Below are positions 1-8,709 of a stretch of 64,000 nucleotides of DNA, piece by piece. A program made the translations under genes and the position numbers. Below the pieces are notes generated by a model, which saw nothing but the letters and a program-made list of their open reading frames with translations, was not told the DNA's origin and made no database searches. Location: NCBI RefSeq assembly GCF_029837695.1, contig NZ_JAOEEA010000001.1:372001-436000 (forward strand), given 5' to 3'. Positions within the stretch are counted from its first letter, which is position 1. Every line of letters starts with the position of its first letter. The DNA is from Pseudomonas sp. GD04019 (GTDB lineage: Bacteria; Pseudomonadota; Gammaproteobacteria; Pseudomonadales; Pseudomonadaceae).

Positions 1-1
1 C

Positions 2-745
2 TACATCACCGGCTTCGAGGATCGCCCGCCGGTGCGCACCGGCATCAGCATCGGCGACTCCATCGCCGCGCTATGGGGCGTGATCGGCGCCTTGATGGCG
101 CTGCGTCACCGCGAGGTCAATGGCGGCCAGGGCCAGGTGGTGGACGTGGCGCTGTACGAGGCGATCTTCGCCATGATGGAAAGCATGGTGCCGGAGTTCG
201 ACGTGTTCGGCTTTATCCGCGAGCGCACCGGCAACATCATGCCCGGCATCACGCCCTCCTCCATCCACACCTGCGCCGACGGCAAACATATCCAGATTGG
301 CGCCAATGGCGATGCGATCTTCCAGCGCTTTATGCGCGCGATTGACCGCGCAGACCTGGCCGACGACCCGACATTCGCCGACAACGCCGGCCGCGATGCG
401 CGCCGCGATGAACTCTACGGGGTGATCGACCGCTGGGCCGCCAGTCTGCCACTGAGCGAGGTGGAGGCCATCCTGGTACGCGCCGAGGTGCCGGCCAGCC
501 GCATCTACTCGGCCGAGGACATGTTCAAGGACCCGCAGTTCCTCGCCCGGGAAATGTTCCTCTCGGCCAAGCTTCCGGACGGCAAGCCATTCAAGATGCC
601 CGGCATCGTGCCCAAGCTATCGGAAACCCCCGGGGGCGTGGAGTGGACCGGGCCGCAGCTAGGCGAACACAACCAGGCGGTGCTGAGCCGCCTCGGCTAT
701 AGCGCCGAACAGATCGCCGCGCTGAAGGATGGCGGCACGATCTGA
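2..745 (+). CDS. CaiB/BaiF family CoA-transferase, 5'-truncated by the window edge
   Basis: Family III CoA-transferase, which moves CoA between carboxylic acids in the cytoplasm. The reading frame is already open at base 2, and the GTG at 32 lies inside the protein, so the true start is outside the window. The visible 247 residues are the C-terminal part. They contain the stretch RTGISIGDSIAALWGVIG, typical of the region after the active-site domain, and near the C-terminus the GPQLGEHN motif usual for this family. The catalytic Asp region is probably upstream and cannot be checked. The substrate cannot be inferred. No gene follows on this strand, and the next genes face the other way. Confidence 0.85.
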   Translation, partial: YITGFEDRPPVRTGISIGDSIAALWGVIGALMALRHREVNGGQGQVVDVALYEAIFAMMESMVPEFDVFGFIRERTGNIMPGITPSSIHTCADGKHIQIGANGDAIFQRFMRAIDRADLADDPTFADNAGRDARRDELYGVIDRWAASLPLSEVEAILVRAEVPASRIYSAEDMFKDPQFLAREMFLSAKLPDGKPFKMPGIVPKLSETPGGVEWTGPQLGEHNQAVLSRLGYSAEQIAALKDGGTI

Positions 746-813
746 GGTGCGGCGCTCAGCCACCCTGGCACTGTGCTGATCACCCGATTCGATCAGCAGA
801 ACGCATTGAGCCG

Positions 814-1698
814 CTAGGGCCGCGAGTAGGTCTGGAACAACAGCCGCACCTGCGCACTCGGCTCGCCGAAGTACTTACGGTACAGCGGCTCGATCTCGCC
901 GCTGCGGTATACCAGGCTCAGCTCGCGATCCACCAGCAGGCGGAAATCCTCGTCGCCACGAGCCATGGCCAGCGCCAGGGGTTCCAGCTCGAACAGCCGA
1001 TCCAGTACCTGCAGCTCGTCCGCCGCCGGGCTGAGCACCACCTGATTCTGCAGCACCACGCGATCGGCGAAGAAGGCATCGGCCTTGCCCTGCGCCACCG
1101 CAGCGACCCCCGCGGCGTAGTCGACCACCGGCACCACGCTGGCCTGCACGCCATACAGGCGCAGCTTGCCGCGCACCCAGTGCTCGGAGACGCTGTCGCC
1201 GATGACGGCAAAGCGCTGGCGGATCAGGCCGCGGTTGATGGTGGCGCGCCACTGCGGACCGTTGTACTTGGCACGGCCATTAAGCGCCGCCACCAGGGCG
1301 GGCGAAACGTCGTTGCGTACCATCACGCCGCGCCCGGCCGGGTAGATGGGCAGCGAGAAACTCACCTGCTCGCGCCGCGCCAGGGTTTCGACCAACCCGC
1401 TGCACATCAGGTCGACTTCTCCTCGCTGCAATGCCGCCACTACCTGGTCGCGCGCCAGGGCTCGATAGTGCACCTGCAGCCCGGCCAGATCCTGCTCGCG
1501 CTTGACCCGCTCGGCCACTCGCTGGCAGAGGTCGACGGCGTAGCCCGCAGGCTCGCCGCCCTGCTGCGAGGAGAAGGGCGCCAGGTCAGGCAGATAGCCC
1601 AGATTGAGGCTGTTGCTGCCGCGAATCCGCTCCAGGGTCTGCGCCGCCAGCGGTTGCGCCAGCAGCAGCGCTACCAGCATCCAGGTCGCGCGTTTCAT
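814..1698 (-). CDS. Periplasmic amino-acid-type solute-binding protein (SBP_bac_3 family)
   Basis: A 294-residue periplasmic substrate-binding protein of the family that normally feeds polar amino-acid ABC transporters. Residues 1-19 form a signal peptide (MKRATWMLVALLLAQPLAA). The N-terminal lobe begins with NLGYLPDLAPFSSQ, and a GYAVDLCQRVAERV segment is typical of the fold. Its ATG overlaps the stop of the upstream PotE-like antiporter by four bases (ATGA), so the two are probably translationally coupled. No ABC permease or ATPase gene lies nearby. The ligand is unknown; the neighbour suggests a polyamine or basic amino acid, which is inference only. Confidence 0.85.
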   Translation of the reverse strand: MKRATWMLVALLLAQPLAAQTLERIRGSNSLNLGYLPDLAPFSSQQGGEPAGYAVDLCQRVAERVKREQDLAGLQVHYRALARDQVVAALQRGEVDLMCSGLVETLARREQVSFSLPIYPAGRGVMVRNDVSPALVAALNGRAKYNGPQWRATINRGLIRQRFAVIGDSVSEHWVRGKLRLYGVQASVVPVVDYAAGVAAVAQGKADAFFADRVVLQNQVVLSPAADELQVLDRLFELEPLALAMARGDEDFRLLVDRELSLVYRSGEIEPLYRKYFGEPSAQVRLLFQTYSRP

Positions 1699-3023
1699 GG
1701 CGCATCTCCCTTCAGCGCCATGTGCTGCTCCAGCATGCGGTCGGCGATGTAGCCGAACAGCAGGTAGCCCACCGCCGTGACGATCATGCCGCCGAACACC
1801 GCCTCGGTGCCCGACGCGTACAGGGCGTAGAAGCTGTAGGCCATGGCCAGCGCCAGTGCAACCATGTTGCGGTACTGGATGGCGCGCGCCACGCCGGCCT
1901 TCTGCATGATGATCAGCAGCGCCGAGAGCGCAGTGATGTAGGGAATGATGTTGGTCACCGCCGCCAGGTTGACCAGCTTGCCGAACTGCTCGGAGGCGTT
2001 CGGCGAGATGGTCGATACCGCCATGCCGGTCTGCAGCACGGCGTTGGCGATCAGGCCGAGCAGCGGCGCGCCGAGCAGTGTCACGCGGGCGAACAACTGC
2101 GGGAACATGCGTTGTTCGGCGGTGACCTTGGCGGTCTGCGCCAGAGTGAACTGCCAGCCCAGCAGCGAGCCGACGCAGGCCATCACTGCCAAAGCCATGA
2201 TGATGTTACCGACCCAGCCATTGAACATCTGCGCGTAAACGAAGGCGAACGGCGCGCTGGAGTTGGCCAGCTCGGCGTTCGGCACTATGCCCATGATCAC
2301 AGAGGTGGACAGCACGTAGATCACCGCCGCGCCCAGAGTACCGAGCAGGCAGGCCAGCGGCACGTTGCGCTGGGGATTTTCCACCGCATCGGAGTTCTGC
2401 GCCGCCGACTCCATGCCGAGGAAAGCCCACAGGGTCAGCGGAATGCTCTGGGCGATGGCGTCGCTGGTGGCAATGCCATTGGGGTTCCAGGCCTGGCGGA
2501 AGATCTCCGGATCGAACCAGAACCAGCCGATCACCGACAGCCCTGCCACCGGGATGATCACGCCCCACACCGTCACCGAGCCAATCTGCCCGGTGACCTT
2601 GGGCCCGCCGAAGTTGGCCAGCGAGGTCAGCCAGATCAGGCCGACGCTACCGACGAACAGCGGAATCGCGCCAGTGCCCAGCCAGGGGAAGAACGGCGTC
2701 AGGTAGCCCACCGCCGAGATGGCGATGGCCACGTTGCCGATGGCCAGCGACAAGAAGTACAGGTAGGAGCAGAGGAAAAACGCCGACTTGCCGTGAGCCT
2801 CCTCGGTATAGGCCGACATGCCGCCAGGCCGTGTGCAGTAGATGCCGCACTGGGCGAAGCAGTAGGCGATGGCCATCGAGCCGATCGCGGTGATCGCCCA
2901 GGACAGCAGCGACACCGCCCCCAGCTGGGCCATGCTCGACGGCAGCATGATGATGCCCGAGCCCATCATGTTCACCGCCACCAGGGTGGTCAGCCCCGTC
3001 AGCCCCATCTTCTTCCCCGCCAT
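1695..3023 (-). CDS. potE: PotE-like putrescine/ornithine antiporter (APC superfamily)
   Basis: A 442-residue inner-membrane amino acid/polyamine antiporter with about 12 hydrophobic segments. Residues 21-28 (GSGIIMLP) are the APC substrate-binding loop. Stretches such as VAIAISAVGY, TVWGVIIPVAGL and TLWAFLGMESA match PotE from E. coli, which exchanges putrescine for ornithine. I chose the ATG at 3023 because a purine-rich ribosome site (about AGGGGGAGG) sits just upstream. The frame is open further upstream, but that extension looks like non-coding arginine-rich sequence. It is followed in a four-base overlap by a solute-binding protein. The usual PotE partner, an ornithine decarboxylase, is absent. 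The exact substrate is unproven. Confidence 0.85.
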   Translation of the reverse strand: MAGKKMGLTGLTTLVAVNMMGSGIIMLPSSMAQLGAVSLLSWAITAIGSMAIAYCFAQCGIYCTRPGGMSAYTEEAHGKSAFFLCSYLYFLSLAIGNVAIAISAVGYLTPFFPWLGTGAIPLFVGSVGLIWLTSLANFGGPKVTGQIGSVTVWGVIIPVAGLSVIGWFWFDPEIFRQAWNPNGIATSDAIAQSIPLTLWAFLGMESAAQNSDAVENPQRNVPLACLLGTLGAAVIYVLSTSVIMGIVPNAELANSSAPFAFVYAQMFNGWVGNIIMALAVMACVGSLLGWQFTLAQTAKVTAEQRMFPQLFARVTLLGAPLLGLIANAVLQTGMAVSTISPNASEQFGKLVNLAAVTNIIPYITALSALLIIMQKAGVARAIQYRNMVALALAMAYSFYALYASGTEAVFGGMIVTAVGYLLFGYIADRMLEQHMALKGDAP

Positions 3024-3084
3024 GCCCGCGCCCTCCCCCTTGGCTGCTCCCTCCATACTAGGAGCCGCCCGGAGATTGCGCCTG

Positions 3085-3429
3085 TCAGCCGTGCAACTCG
3101 CGCGAATCCGCCGGCGCCTGCTCGCGCGCCTGCAGGCCGTAGTCGCGCAGCACCTCGGCGACACGCAGGCGGTAGTCGGCGAACACTCCGTCGCGCCCGG
3201 CCCTCTGCGCCTGGCGATGTTCCTCGGTGTTGCGCCACTGGCGCACCGCCGCCTCGTCGCGCCAGAACGACAGCGACAGTAGCTTGCCCGGCTGGCTGAG
3301 GCTCTCGAAACGCTCGATGGAGAGGAAACCGTCGATGGCCTGCAGCTTCTCGCGCAGATCGGCGGCGATGCCCAGATAGGTGTCGCGCCGCCCCTCAGCC
3401 GGCTGCACCTCGAAGATCACCGCGATCAC
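3085..3429 (-). CDS. Antibiotic biosynthesis monooxygenase (ABM) domain protein
   Basis: A 114-residue protein with the ABM ferredoxin-like fold. It begins [20 protein letters not shown] and contains [21 protein letters not shown], the usual second strand plus 'SFW.dE.a...W' signature. Members are small cofactor-free monooxygenases or heme-related proteins, often dimeric. Its start overlaps the stop of the upstream NIPSNAP gene by four bases, so the two form an operon. Both belong to the same dimeric alpha-beta barrel superfamily, which suggests they act together. The function is otherwise unknown. Confidence 0.75.
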   Translation of the reverse strand: MIAVIFEVQPAEGRRDTYLGIAADLREKLQAIDGFLSIERFESLSQPGKLLSLSFWRDEAAVRQWRNTEEHRQAQRAGRDGVFADYRLRVAEVLRDYGLQAREQAPADSRELHG

Positions 3430-3758
3430 GGCTGCGGCTCCACACCCAGGGTGCCCTCGACCACTTCGAGGAAGCTGCGCTCCTCGCTCAGGATGAAGCG
3501 CTTGTCCTGGGCCAGGGCGAAGTTGGCGCGGCCCTCCGGGTCGCTCTTCAGCCGGGTGCGATAGGCCTCGTAGGCCGCCAGGCTGGGGAAGGCGATCAGG
3601 CCCCAGGCGATATCGTTACTGCCCTCATGAGGTAGGAAGTAGCCAAGCAGATGGCCGCCGCAACGCGGGATGATGCGCCCCCAGTTTTCCGCGTACTCGC
3701 GGAAGGCCTCGCGCTGGAACGGGTCGATCTGGTAGCGGATGAAGCAGGTGATGGGCAT
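3426..3758 (-). CDS. NIPSNAP family protein
   Basis: A 110-residue NIPSNAP-like protein of the dimeric alpha-beta barrel fold. It starts [19 protein letters not shown] and has the typical [19 protein letters not shown] centre and a conserved aromatic/arginine helix ([10 protein letters not shown]). The biochemical role of bacterial NIPSNAP proteins is not established. It is first in a two-gene unit with the ABM protein downstream. It is divergent from an ArsR-type regulator whose ATG lies 73 bases away, so this regulator is the likely controller. A purine-rich GGAGG-type ribosome site precedes the ATG. Confidence 0.8.
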   Translation of the reverse strand: MPITCFIRYQIDPFQREAFREYAENWGRIIPRCGGHLLGYFLPHEGSNDIAWGLIAFPSLAAYEAYRTRLKSDPEGRANFALAQDKRFILSEERSFLEVVEGTLGVEPQP

Positions 3759-3831
3759 GGTGCGTCCTCCTGGGTTGATGTGGCCAAGCTAACGCTTTGT
3801 CGCTGCCCGATGGTTCGACTAGGATCGAACC

Positions 3832-4512
3832 ATGAAAGACGGACCCAACATCGCCCGCATCGCCGCGCTGATCGGCGACCAGGCCCGTGCCGAGGTGCTC
3901 ACCGCGCTGATGGCCGACCGCGCCCTCACCGCCACCGAACTGGCCAACCTGGCCGGCGTCAGCAAGCCGACCATGAGCGCGCACCTGGCCAAGCTGCTCG
4001 ACGCCGGGTTGATCGCCGGCGTGGCCCAGGGGCGCCACCGTTACTTCCGCCTGGCCGACGCCGACGTCGCCCGCCTGATCGAAGCTCTGATGGGCGTTGC
4101 CTTCCGCGCCGGCGCCATGCGCGTGCGTTCCAGCCCGCGCGAACCGGCACTGCGCAAGGCGCGGGTGTGCTACGACCACCTGGCCGGGGAACTGGGCGTG
4201 AAGGCCTACGAAACCCTGCTGCAACGCGGCTGTATCGAGGAACAGGGCGAGGAACTGCGCCTGACCGAAGCCGGCAAGAACTGGTTCGGCGCACTGGAAA
4301 TCGATGTGGAGGCCGCTGCCGGACGACGGCGTCATCTCTGCCGCCCCTGCCTGGACTGGAGCGAGCGTCGACACCACCTCGGCGGCGCCTTGGGCGCGCA
4401 GCTACTGCAGCGTTTGCTGCAGCTGGGCTGGGCCAAACGCGATCCGGCCTCGCGGGTGGTCGCGTTCAGCGCCCGTGGCGAGTGCGAGTTGGAACGCCTG
4501 CTGCAGGGCTGA
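3832..4512 (+). CDS. ArsR-type winged-helix transcriptional regulator
   Basis: A 226-residue DNA-binding protein. Residues about 10-80 carry a winged helix: LTALMADRALTATELANLAG followed by SKPTMSAHLAKLLDAGLI, the recognition helix, then a wing with GRHRYFRL. The C-terminal half has an unusual extension rich in Cys, Arg and His (RRRHLCRPCLDWSERRHHLG) that could bind metal or a ligand, which is inference. No classical ArsR CxC metal site is visible in the recognition helix. It lies divergent from the NIPSNAP/ABM pair and probably represses that promoter and its own. Confidence 0.82.
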   Translation: MKDGPNIARIAALIGDQARAEVLTALMADRALTATELANLAGVSKPTMSAHLAKLLDAGLIAGVAQGRHRYFRLADADVARLIEALMGVAFRAGAMRVRSSPREPALRKARVCYDHLAGELGVKAYETLLQRGCIEEQGEELRLTEAGKNWFGALEIDVEAAAGRRRHLCRPCLDWSERRHHLGGALGAQLLQRLLQLGWAKRDPASRVVAFSARGECELERLLQG

Positions 4513-4583
4513 GCGATGTCAGCCCTGCATTGGCTTCAGCCCCATGACCTCGTCATGCCGAGCAGCAAACGTCTAAACGTTGC

Positions 4584-5039
4584 TCAGGGTTTCGACCAGC
4601 GCTGCGCCGCCTGCTGATCGCTGCAGCGCCCTTCCACCCAGCGCGCTCCGTCCGGCGTGTCTTCCTTCTTCCAAAACGGCGCGCGGGTCTTCAGGTAATC
4701 CATGATGAAGTTACAGGCGTCGAACGCCGCCTGGCGATGGGCGCTGGCGGTGCCGACGAAGACGATGGGCTCGCCCGGCTGCAACCGACCGACCCGGTGC
4801 AGCACTTCCACCCGCAGCAACGGCCAGCGCTGCTCGGCCTCGCTGACGATGCCGGCCAGAGCCTTCTCGGTCATGCCCGGATAGTGTTCGAGGAACATGC
4901 CGTGCACATCCTGGCCATCGTTGTAGTCGCGCACATAGCCGACGAAGGTGGCCACGGCACCGATGCCCAGGTTGGTGGCGTGCAGCGCATTGAGCTCGAC
5001 GCCCGGATCGAAGGCCTCGACCTGAATTCGGATGCTCAT
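4584..5039 (-). CDS. moaE: Molybdopterin synthase catalytic subunit MoaE
   Basis: The large subunit of molybdopterin synthase, which with MoaD transfers sulfur to cyclic pyranopterin monophosphate. The 151-residue protein has the MoaE signature: GAVATFVGYVRDYNDG near the N-terminus, LEHYPGM, VLHRVGRLQPGEPIVFV, and the active-site stretch KTRAPFWKKE. I chose ATG 5039 because GAGGACAAC precedes it and the protein then begins like other MoaE proteins; upstream codons are repeat sequence. It is separated from moaD by 142 bases holding a palindromic repeat, although the two genes act as one complex. Confidence 0.95.
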   Translation of the reverse strand: MSIRIQVEAFDPGVELNALHATNLGIGAVATFVGYVRDYNDGQDVHGMFLEHYPGMTEKALAGIVSEAEQRWPLLRVEVLHRVGRLQPGEPIVFVGTASAHRQAAFDACNFIMDYLKTRAPFWKKEDTPDGARWVEGRCSDQQAAQRWSKP

Positions 5040-5040
5040 A

Positions 5041-5181
5041 AAGTTGTCCTCAAAGCGTAGCGAGCGGGTGTCAGCTCGGGGCGGACGGAGCACAGGAACC
5101 GGAATGTACAACTAGTACATGAGGATTCCGAGCACCGCCCAACCCGAGATCACACACGCGCAGTAGCTTTGCGGATAATTT
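5041..5181. repeat. Palindromic intergenic repeat between moaD and moaE
   Basis: This gap inside the moa operon holds a stem-loop: ATGTAC (5104-5109) pairs with GTACAT (5115-5120), and outside it GGAA (5095-5098) pairs with TTCC (5126-5129). The surrounding sequence resembles a degenerate element I recall near gene ends in many Pseudomonas genomes. It probably arrived as a dispersed repeat and could attenuate or process the moa mRNA. Family membership is from memory, not from a search. Confidence 0.55.
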
Positions 5182-5427
5182 TCAGCCGCCTGTAACGGTG
5201 GGGAAGAAGGCCACTTCGTCGCCGTCGGCCAGCTCGGTCTCCAGTCCGCACAGTTCCTGATTGCGTGCGCACATCAGGTTCTGTTCGGCCAGCACCTGCC
5301 ACACGCCACCACGGCTGAGCAGGTGGGCGCGCAGCTGTTCGAGGTTGCCCAGGGCGGCGCGCTGCAGTTGCTCGCCATCGATGCCCAGTACCTCTCGGTA
5401 GCGGGCGAAATACTGTACGCGAATCAT
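5182..5427 (-). CDS. moaD: Molybdopterin synthase sulfur carrier subunit MoaD
   Basis: An 81-residue ubiquitin-like sulfur carrier. It begins [15 protein letters not shown] and ends in VTGG; the C-terminal Gly-Gly is the residue pair that is adenylated and thiocarboxylated before sulfur transfer with MoaE. The [14 protein letters not shown] end is diagnostic. Its ATG overlaps the moaC stop by four bases, so moaC and moaD are translationally coupled. It lacks an associated moaA or moaB in the window. Confidence 0.95.
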   Translation of the reverse strand: MIRVQYFARYREVLGIDGEQLQRAALGNLEQLRAHLLSRGGVWQVLAEQNLMCARNQELCGLETELADGDEVAFFPTVTGG

Positions 5428-5915
5428 GTCAGGCTCCCTGCCTCGTGATAGTCCAGATGGTAATCGCCGCTCTTGCCACCGGATTTCTCCAGCAGGCGCA
5501 CGGTTTCAATGTTCATGCCGCGGTCCACGGCCTTGCACATGTCGTAGATGGTCAGCGCGGCGATGCTGGCGGCGGTCAGTGCCTCCATCTCCACGCCGGT
5601 CTGGCCGGCCAGCTTGCAGCGCGCCTGGATGCGCACGCAGTCGATGCCCTCGACTTCCAGTTCGACCTTGACGCTGGTCAGCAGCAGCGGGTGGCACAGG
5701 GGGATCAGCTCGTGAGTCTTCTTCGCCGCCTGGATGCCGGCGATGCGCGCCACGGCGAACACGTCGCCCTTGGGATGGCTGCCGTCGGCGATCATCGCCA
5801 GGGTCGCGGGCAGCATGCGTACACGGGCTTCGGCCACGGCCTCGCGGGAGGTCACCGCCTTGTCGGTGACGTCCACCATGTTGGCGCGGCCTTGGGAATC
5901 GAGATGGGTCAGCAC
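5424..5915 (-). CDS. moaC: Cyclic pyranopterin monophosphate synthase MoaC
   Basis: This enzyme converts the MoaA product into cyclic pyranopterin monophosphate, an early step of molybdenum cofactor synthesis. From the GTG at 5915 it is 163 residues, close to E. coli MoaC. It contains [19 protein letters not shown], the PLCHP loop after ELI, and the active-site region [17 protein letters not shown]...[12 protein letters not shown] 5915 is preferred over upstream ATGs because homologues start here and GGAG lies nine bases ahead. The upstream part of the open frame is low-quality sequence beyond the phoH-like gene. Confidence 0.95.
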   Translation of the reverse strand: MLTHLDSQGRANMVDVTDKAVTSREAVAEARVRMLPATLAMIADGSHPKGDVFAVARIAGIQAAKKTHELIPLCHPLLLTSVKVELEVEGIDCVRIQARCKLAGQTGVEMEALTAASIAALTIYDMCKAVDRGMNIETVRLLEKSGGKSGDYHLDYHEAGSLT

Positions 5916-5979
5916 AGTCTGGCTCCGGGATAGATGCGGCCATTGTAACGCCGCCACCACGGGGAGCGCGCGCCCGCGA

Positions 5980-6001
5980 CGCTCCTCCGGTCGGAGGAGC
6001 G
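5980..6001 (-). terminator. Hairpin after the PhoH-like gene
   Basis: GCTCCTCC and GGAGGAGC form an 8-bp stem with a four-base loop just downstream of the PhoH-like stop codon. There is no clear U-run, so it may be a weak or Rho-assisted terminator or an mRNA-stabilising stem ahead of moaC. Confidence 0.5.
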
Positions 6002-6015
6002 TGCGGCTGCATCGG

Positions 6016-7407
6016 TTACATGTGCGCTTCGGCGTACTCGGCCAGCACCGAGCGCGGCACCCCTTGCAGGGTGATGTGCACACCGTGCTCGAAGTCCTTG
6101 AAGCGTTCGGTGAGGTAGGTCAGGCCGGAGCTGGTGGCGGACAGGTAAGGCGTGTCGATCTGCGCCAGGTTGCCCAGGCAGATCACCTTGGAGCCCGTAC
6201 CGGCGCGGGTGATGATGGTCTTCATCTGGTGCGGGGTGAGGTTCTGGCATTCGTCGATCAGGATCAGGCTGTGCTGGAAGCTGCGCCCGCGGATGTAGTT
6301 GAGCGATTTGAACTGCAGCGGCACCTTCTGCAGGATGTAGTCGACGCTGCCGTGGGTGCTCTCATCGTCCGAATGCAGCGCCTCCAGGTTGTCGGTGATG
6401 GCGCCGAGCCAGGGCTCCATCTTCTCCGCCTCGGTACCAGGCAGGAAGCCAATGTCCTCGTCCAGGCCCTGCACGCTGCGGGTGGCGATGATGCGCCGGT
6501 AGCGCTTGCTGACCATGGTCTGCTCGATGGCCGCGGCCAGCGCCAGGATGGTCTTGCCGGAGCCGGCGGCGCCGGACAGGTTGACCAGGTGGATATCCGG
6601 ATCGAGCAACGCGAACAGCGCCAGCGACTGGTAGATGTCCCGTGGTTTGAGGCCCCAGGCTTCCTGATGCAACAGCGGCTCCTGGTGCAGATCGAGGATG
6701 ATCAGGGTGCTGCCCTCGATGCCCTTGACCCAGCCGACGAAGCCCTGCTCGTCGATGATGAACTCGTTGACGTGCACGGCCGGCAGGTTGTCGGTGAGCT
6801 GCACCTGGTGCCAGGTACGGCCATGGCCCTGTCGGGTCTCGACCTTGCTCACGCGGTCCCAGAACGAGCCGCTCATGTTGTGGTAACCGCGCGACAGCAG
6901 GGACACGTCGTCGACCAGCTGGTCGGTGTGGTAGTCCTCGGCGGAGATGCCACAGGCACGCGCCTTCAGGCGCATGTTGATGTCCTTGGTCACCAGCACC
7001 ACGCGCATGCCCGGGTTGCTGCTGCGCAGGTCCACCAGCTGGTTGATGATCTTGTTGTCGTTGAGGTTTTCCGGCAGCCAGGTGATGGGCTCGGCACGCT
7101 TGCTCATGAGGATCGACAGGCTGCCCTTCGGCCCGCTCTTGCCGCGCTGGATGGGGACGCCCTTCTCGACGTCCTCGGGAATCGCATCACCGAGTACCTG
7201 GTCGATCAGGCGGATGGCCTGGCGGCATTCGGCGGCGACCGTGTGCTTGCCGGTCTTGAGCTTGTCCAACTCCTCCAGCACGGTCATGGGAATGGCGACG
7301 TGGTGTTCCTGGAAATTCAGCAGCGCGTTGGGATCGTGGATCAGGACGTTGGTGTCGAGGACGTAGAGGGTGGGCTGGGTGGAGCGGGTGCGTCCGTGAT
7401 CATCCAT
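6016..7407 (-). CDS. PIN domain plus PhoH ATPase protein (PhoH2-like)
   Basis: A 463-residue cytoplasmic protein joining an N-terminal PIN nuclease domain to a PhoH-type helicase/ATPase. The PIN part starts [13 protein letters not shown] (residues 14-26; Asp18 would be a metal ligand) and includes the acidic VLEELDKLK segment. The C-terminal domain has Walker A GAAGSGKT (about 279-286) and Walker [10 protein letters not shown]. Such fusions (PhoH2) are reported to unwind and cleave RNA and are related to VapBC toxins. No antitoxin-sized gene is visible upstream; the 442-base gap ahead of it instead holds terminator structures. Confidence 0.9.
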   Translation of the reverse strand: MDDHGRTRSTQPTLYVLDTNVLIHDPNALLNFQEHHVAIPMTVLEELDKLKTGKHTVAAECRQAIRLIDQVLGDAIPEDVEKGVPIQRGKSGPKGSLSILMSKRAEPITWLPENLNDNKIINQLVDLRSSNPGMRVVLVTKDINMRLKARACGISAEDYHTDQLVDDVSLLSRGYHNMSGSFWDRVSKVETRQGHGRTWHQVQLTDNLPAVHVNEFIIDEQGFVGWVKGIEGSTLIILDLHQEPLLHQEAWGLKPRDIYQSLALFALLDPDIHLVNLSGAAGSGKTILALAAAIEQTMVSKRYRRIIATRSVQGLDEDIGFLPGTEAEKMEPWLGAITDNLEALHSDDESTHGSVDYILQKVPLQFKSLNYIRGRSFQHSLILIDECQNLTPHQMKTIITRAGTGSKVICLGNLAQIDTPYLSATSSGLTYLTERFKDFEHGVHITLQGVPRSVLAEYAEAHM

Positions 7408-7559
7408 ACTCGGTCACCTTATCGAGGGGCCTGGACGACAGAGCCTCTACAGCTCCGTCGCGGAGGACCGCCCACCTCCCGAACGGAGCGGGATACGCGA
7501 GCAAAGGTGATGGCCGAGGGCCGCCACCTGTGCTGCAGGGTTCGGCGGTCTGCTTTTTT
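7408..7559 (+). ncRNA. Candidate small RNA ending at an intrinsic terminator
   Basis: A plus-strand terminator at 7521-7559 has no protein gene in front of it, since the nearest gene on the left is transcribed away. A short transcript starting somewhere after 7408 would explain it. The 5' end is unknown, and I cannot name a known RNA family. The alternative is that the hairpin limits read-through from elsewhere. Confidence 0.25.
7521..7559 (+). terminator. Intrinsic terminator without an upstream coding gene
   Basis: CCGCC (7521-7525) pairs with GGCGG (7544-7548). Inside it CCTG pairs with CAGG around a TGCTG loop. The stem is followed by a run of six T residues (7554-7559). Confidence 0.5.
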
Positions 7560-7849
7560 AATACCCCAATCTGGATGACAGAAAAAAGAACTTTTTCTTC
7601 GGCCGGAAGCTTTTTTTACAGCGCGACGAATAACGCTTGGCGAGGTGCAGGTGCGCCGTTAAAGTCGGAAGTCCTCCCTGCGGCGAAGCCCTTCGCAACG
7701 CCGCTTCGCTTCACCTCCCTTGATCGCCTTCTCTCGCTTGGCACCGCCCGGCAAATGCGCTGCTGCCCGTCTCGTCAATCGCCCTCATAGGTAGAGCTGG
7801 GGACGCCATCCAGCCTAGAATCGCGCCTCGCTTACTGGAGAGCCACTCG

Positions 7850-8629
7850 ATGCTGTTGGTGATTTCCCCCGCCAAGACCCTGGACTACGACACCCCGCCG
7901 CCTGTTGGCCGCTTCACCCAGCCCGAGCACCTGGACCATGCCCAGGAGCTGATCGGCCAGCTGCGCCAGATGAGCCCGCAGCAGATCGGCGAGCTGATGC
8001 ACCTGTCGGACAAGCTGTCGGCGCTCAACGTGGCGCGCTATGGCAGCTGGCAGCGGCCGTTCAATCCGTCCAACGCCAAGCAGGCGCTGCTGGCGTTCAA
8101 GGGTGATGTGTACACCGGGCTGCAGGCCGAGGATTTCAGCGAGGCCGACTTCGACTTCGCGCAGAACCACCTGCGCATGCTCTCCGGTCTGTATGGCGTG
8201 CTGCGCCCGCTCGACCTGATGCAGCCGTATCGCCTGGAGATGGGCACCAAGCTGGCCAACGCCCGCGGCAACAACCTCTACGACTTCTGGGGCGAGCGCA
8301 TCAGCGGCTGGCTCAACGCGGCGCTGGCCGAACAGGGCGACGACATCCTGCTCAACCTGGCCTCAAACGAGTACTTCGGTGCGGTCAAGCGCAAGGCGCT
8401 GAACGCGCGCGTCATCGACACCGAATTCAAGGACCTGAAGAACGGCCAGTACAAGATCATCAGCTTCTACGCCAAGAAGGCCCGCGGCCTGATGGCGCGC
8501 TACGTGATCAAGGAGCGCATCCGCGATCCCGAGCAGCTCAAGGCCTTCGACTATCAGGGCTATCGCTACAGCGCCGAGCAATCCAAGCAGGACAGCCTGG
8601 TGTTCCTGCGCGACCATTCGGAAGACTGA
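7850..8629 (+). CDS. yaaA: Peroxide stress protein YaaA
   Basis: A 259-residue cytoplasmic protein of the YaaA/DUF328 family, which in E. coli lowers intracellular free iron during hydrogen peroxide stress and binds DNA. It begins [18 protein letters not shown], the family N-terminus, and has the conserved [34 protein letters not shown] and NLASNEYF segments. The length matches the E. coli protein (258). The start is supported by GGAG upstream. It is a single gene, followed at 8710 by an SDR with its own ribosome site. Confidence 0.95.
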   Translation: MLLVISPAKTLDYDTPPPVGRFTQPEHLDHAQELIGQLRQMSPQQIGELMHLSDKLSALNVARYGSWQRPFNPSNAKQALLAFKGDVYTGLQAEDFSEADFDFAQNHLRMLSGLYGVLRPLDLMQPYRLEMGTKLANARGNNLYDFWGERISGWLNAALAEQGDDILLNLASNEYFGAVKRKALNARVIDTEFKDLKNGQYKIISFYAKKARGLMARYVIKERIRDPEQLKAFDYQGYRYSAEQSKQDSLVFLRDHSED

Positions 8630-8709
8630 TCTGGCCGACAGGGACAGTACGACACGGCGTCGAGTGGTTATCATCGGGCCTCCCCTTCTTTGCGAGACAA
8701 GGAGTGCCC

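Larger units (their letters stand above)
7408..7849. other. Gap between phoH-like gene and yaaA, with two terminator-like structures
   Basis: This stretch has no credible protein gene. It must contain the promoter of the PhoH-like gene at its left end and that of yaaA at its right end. Between them are a plus-strand hairpin plus U-run at 7521-7559 and an A/T-flanked hairpin at 7581-7617, which could stop transcription from both sides. A non-coding RNA ending at 7559 is possible (listed separately). Confidence 0.6.

Noticed and set aside
6016..7407. A VapBC-type toxin-antitoxin with the PIN-PhoH gene
   Set aside because: No small antitoxin gene precedes it; the 442-base upstream gap has no coding frame with a ribosome site on that strand.
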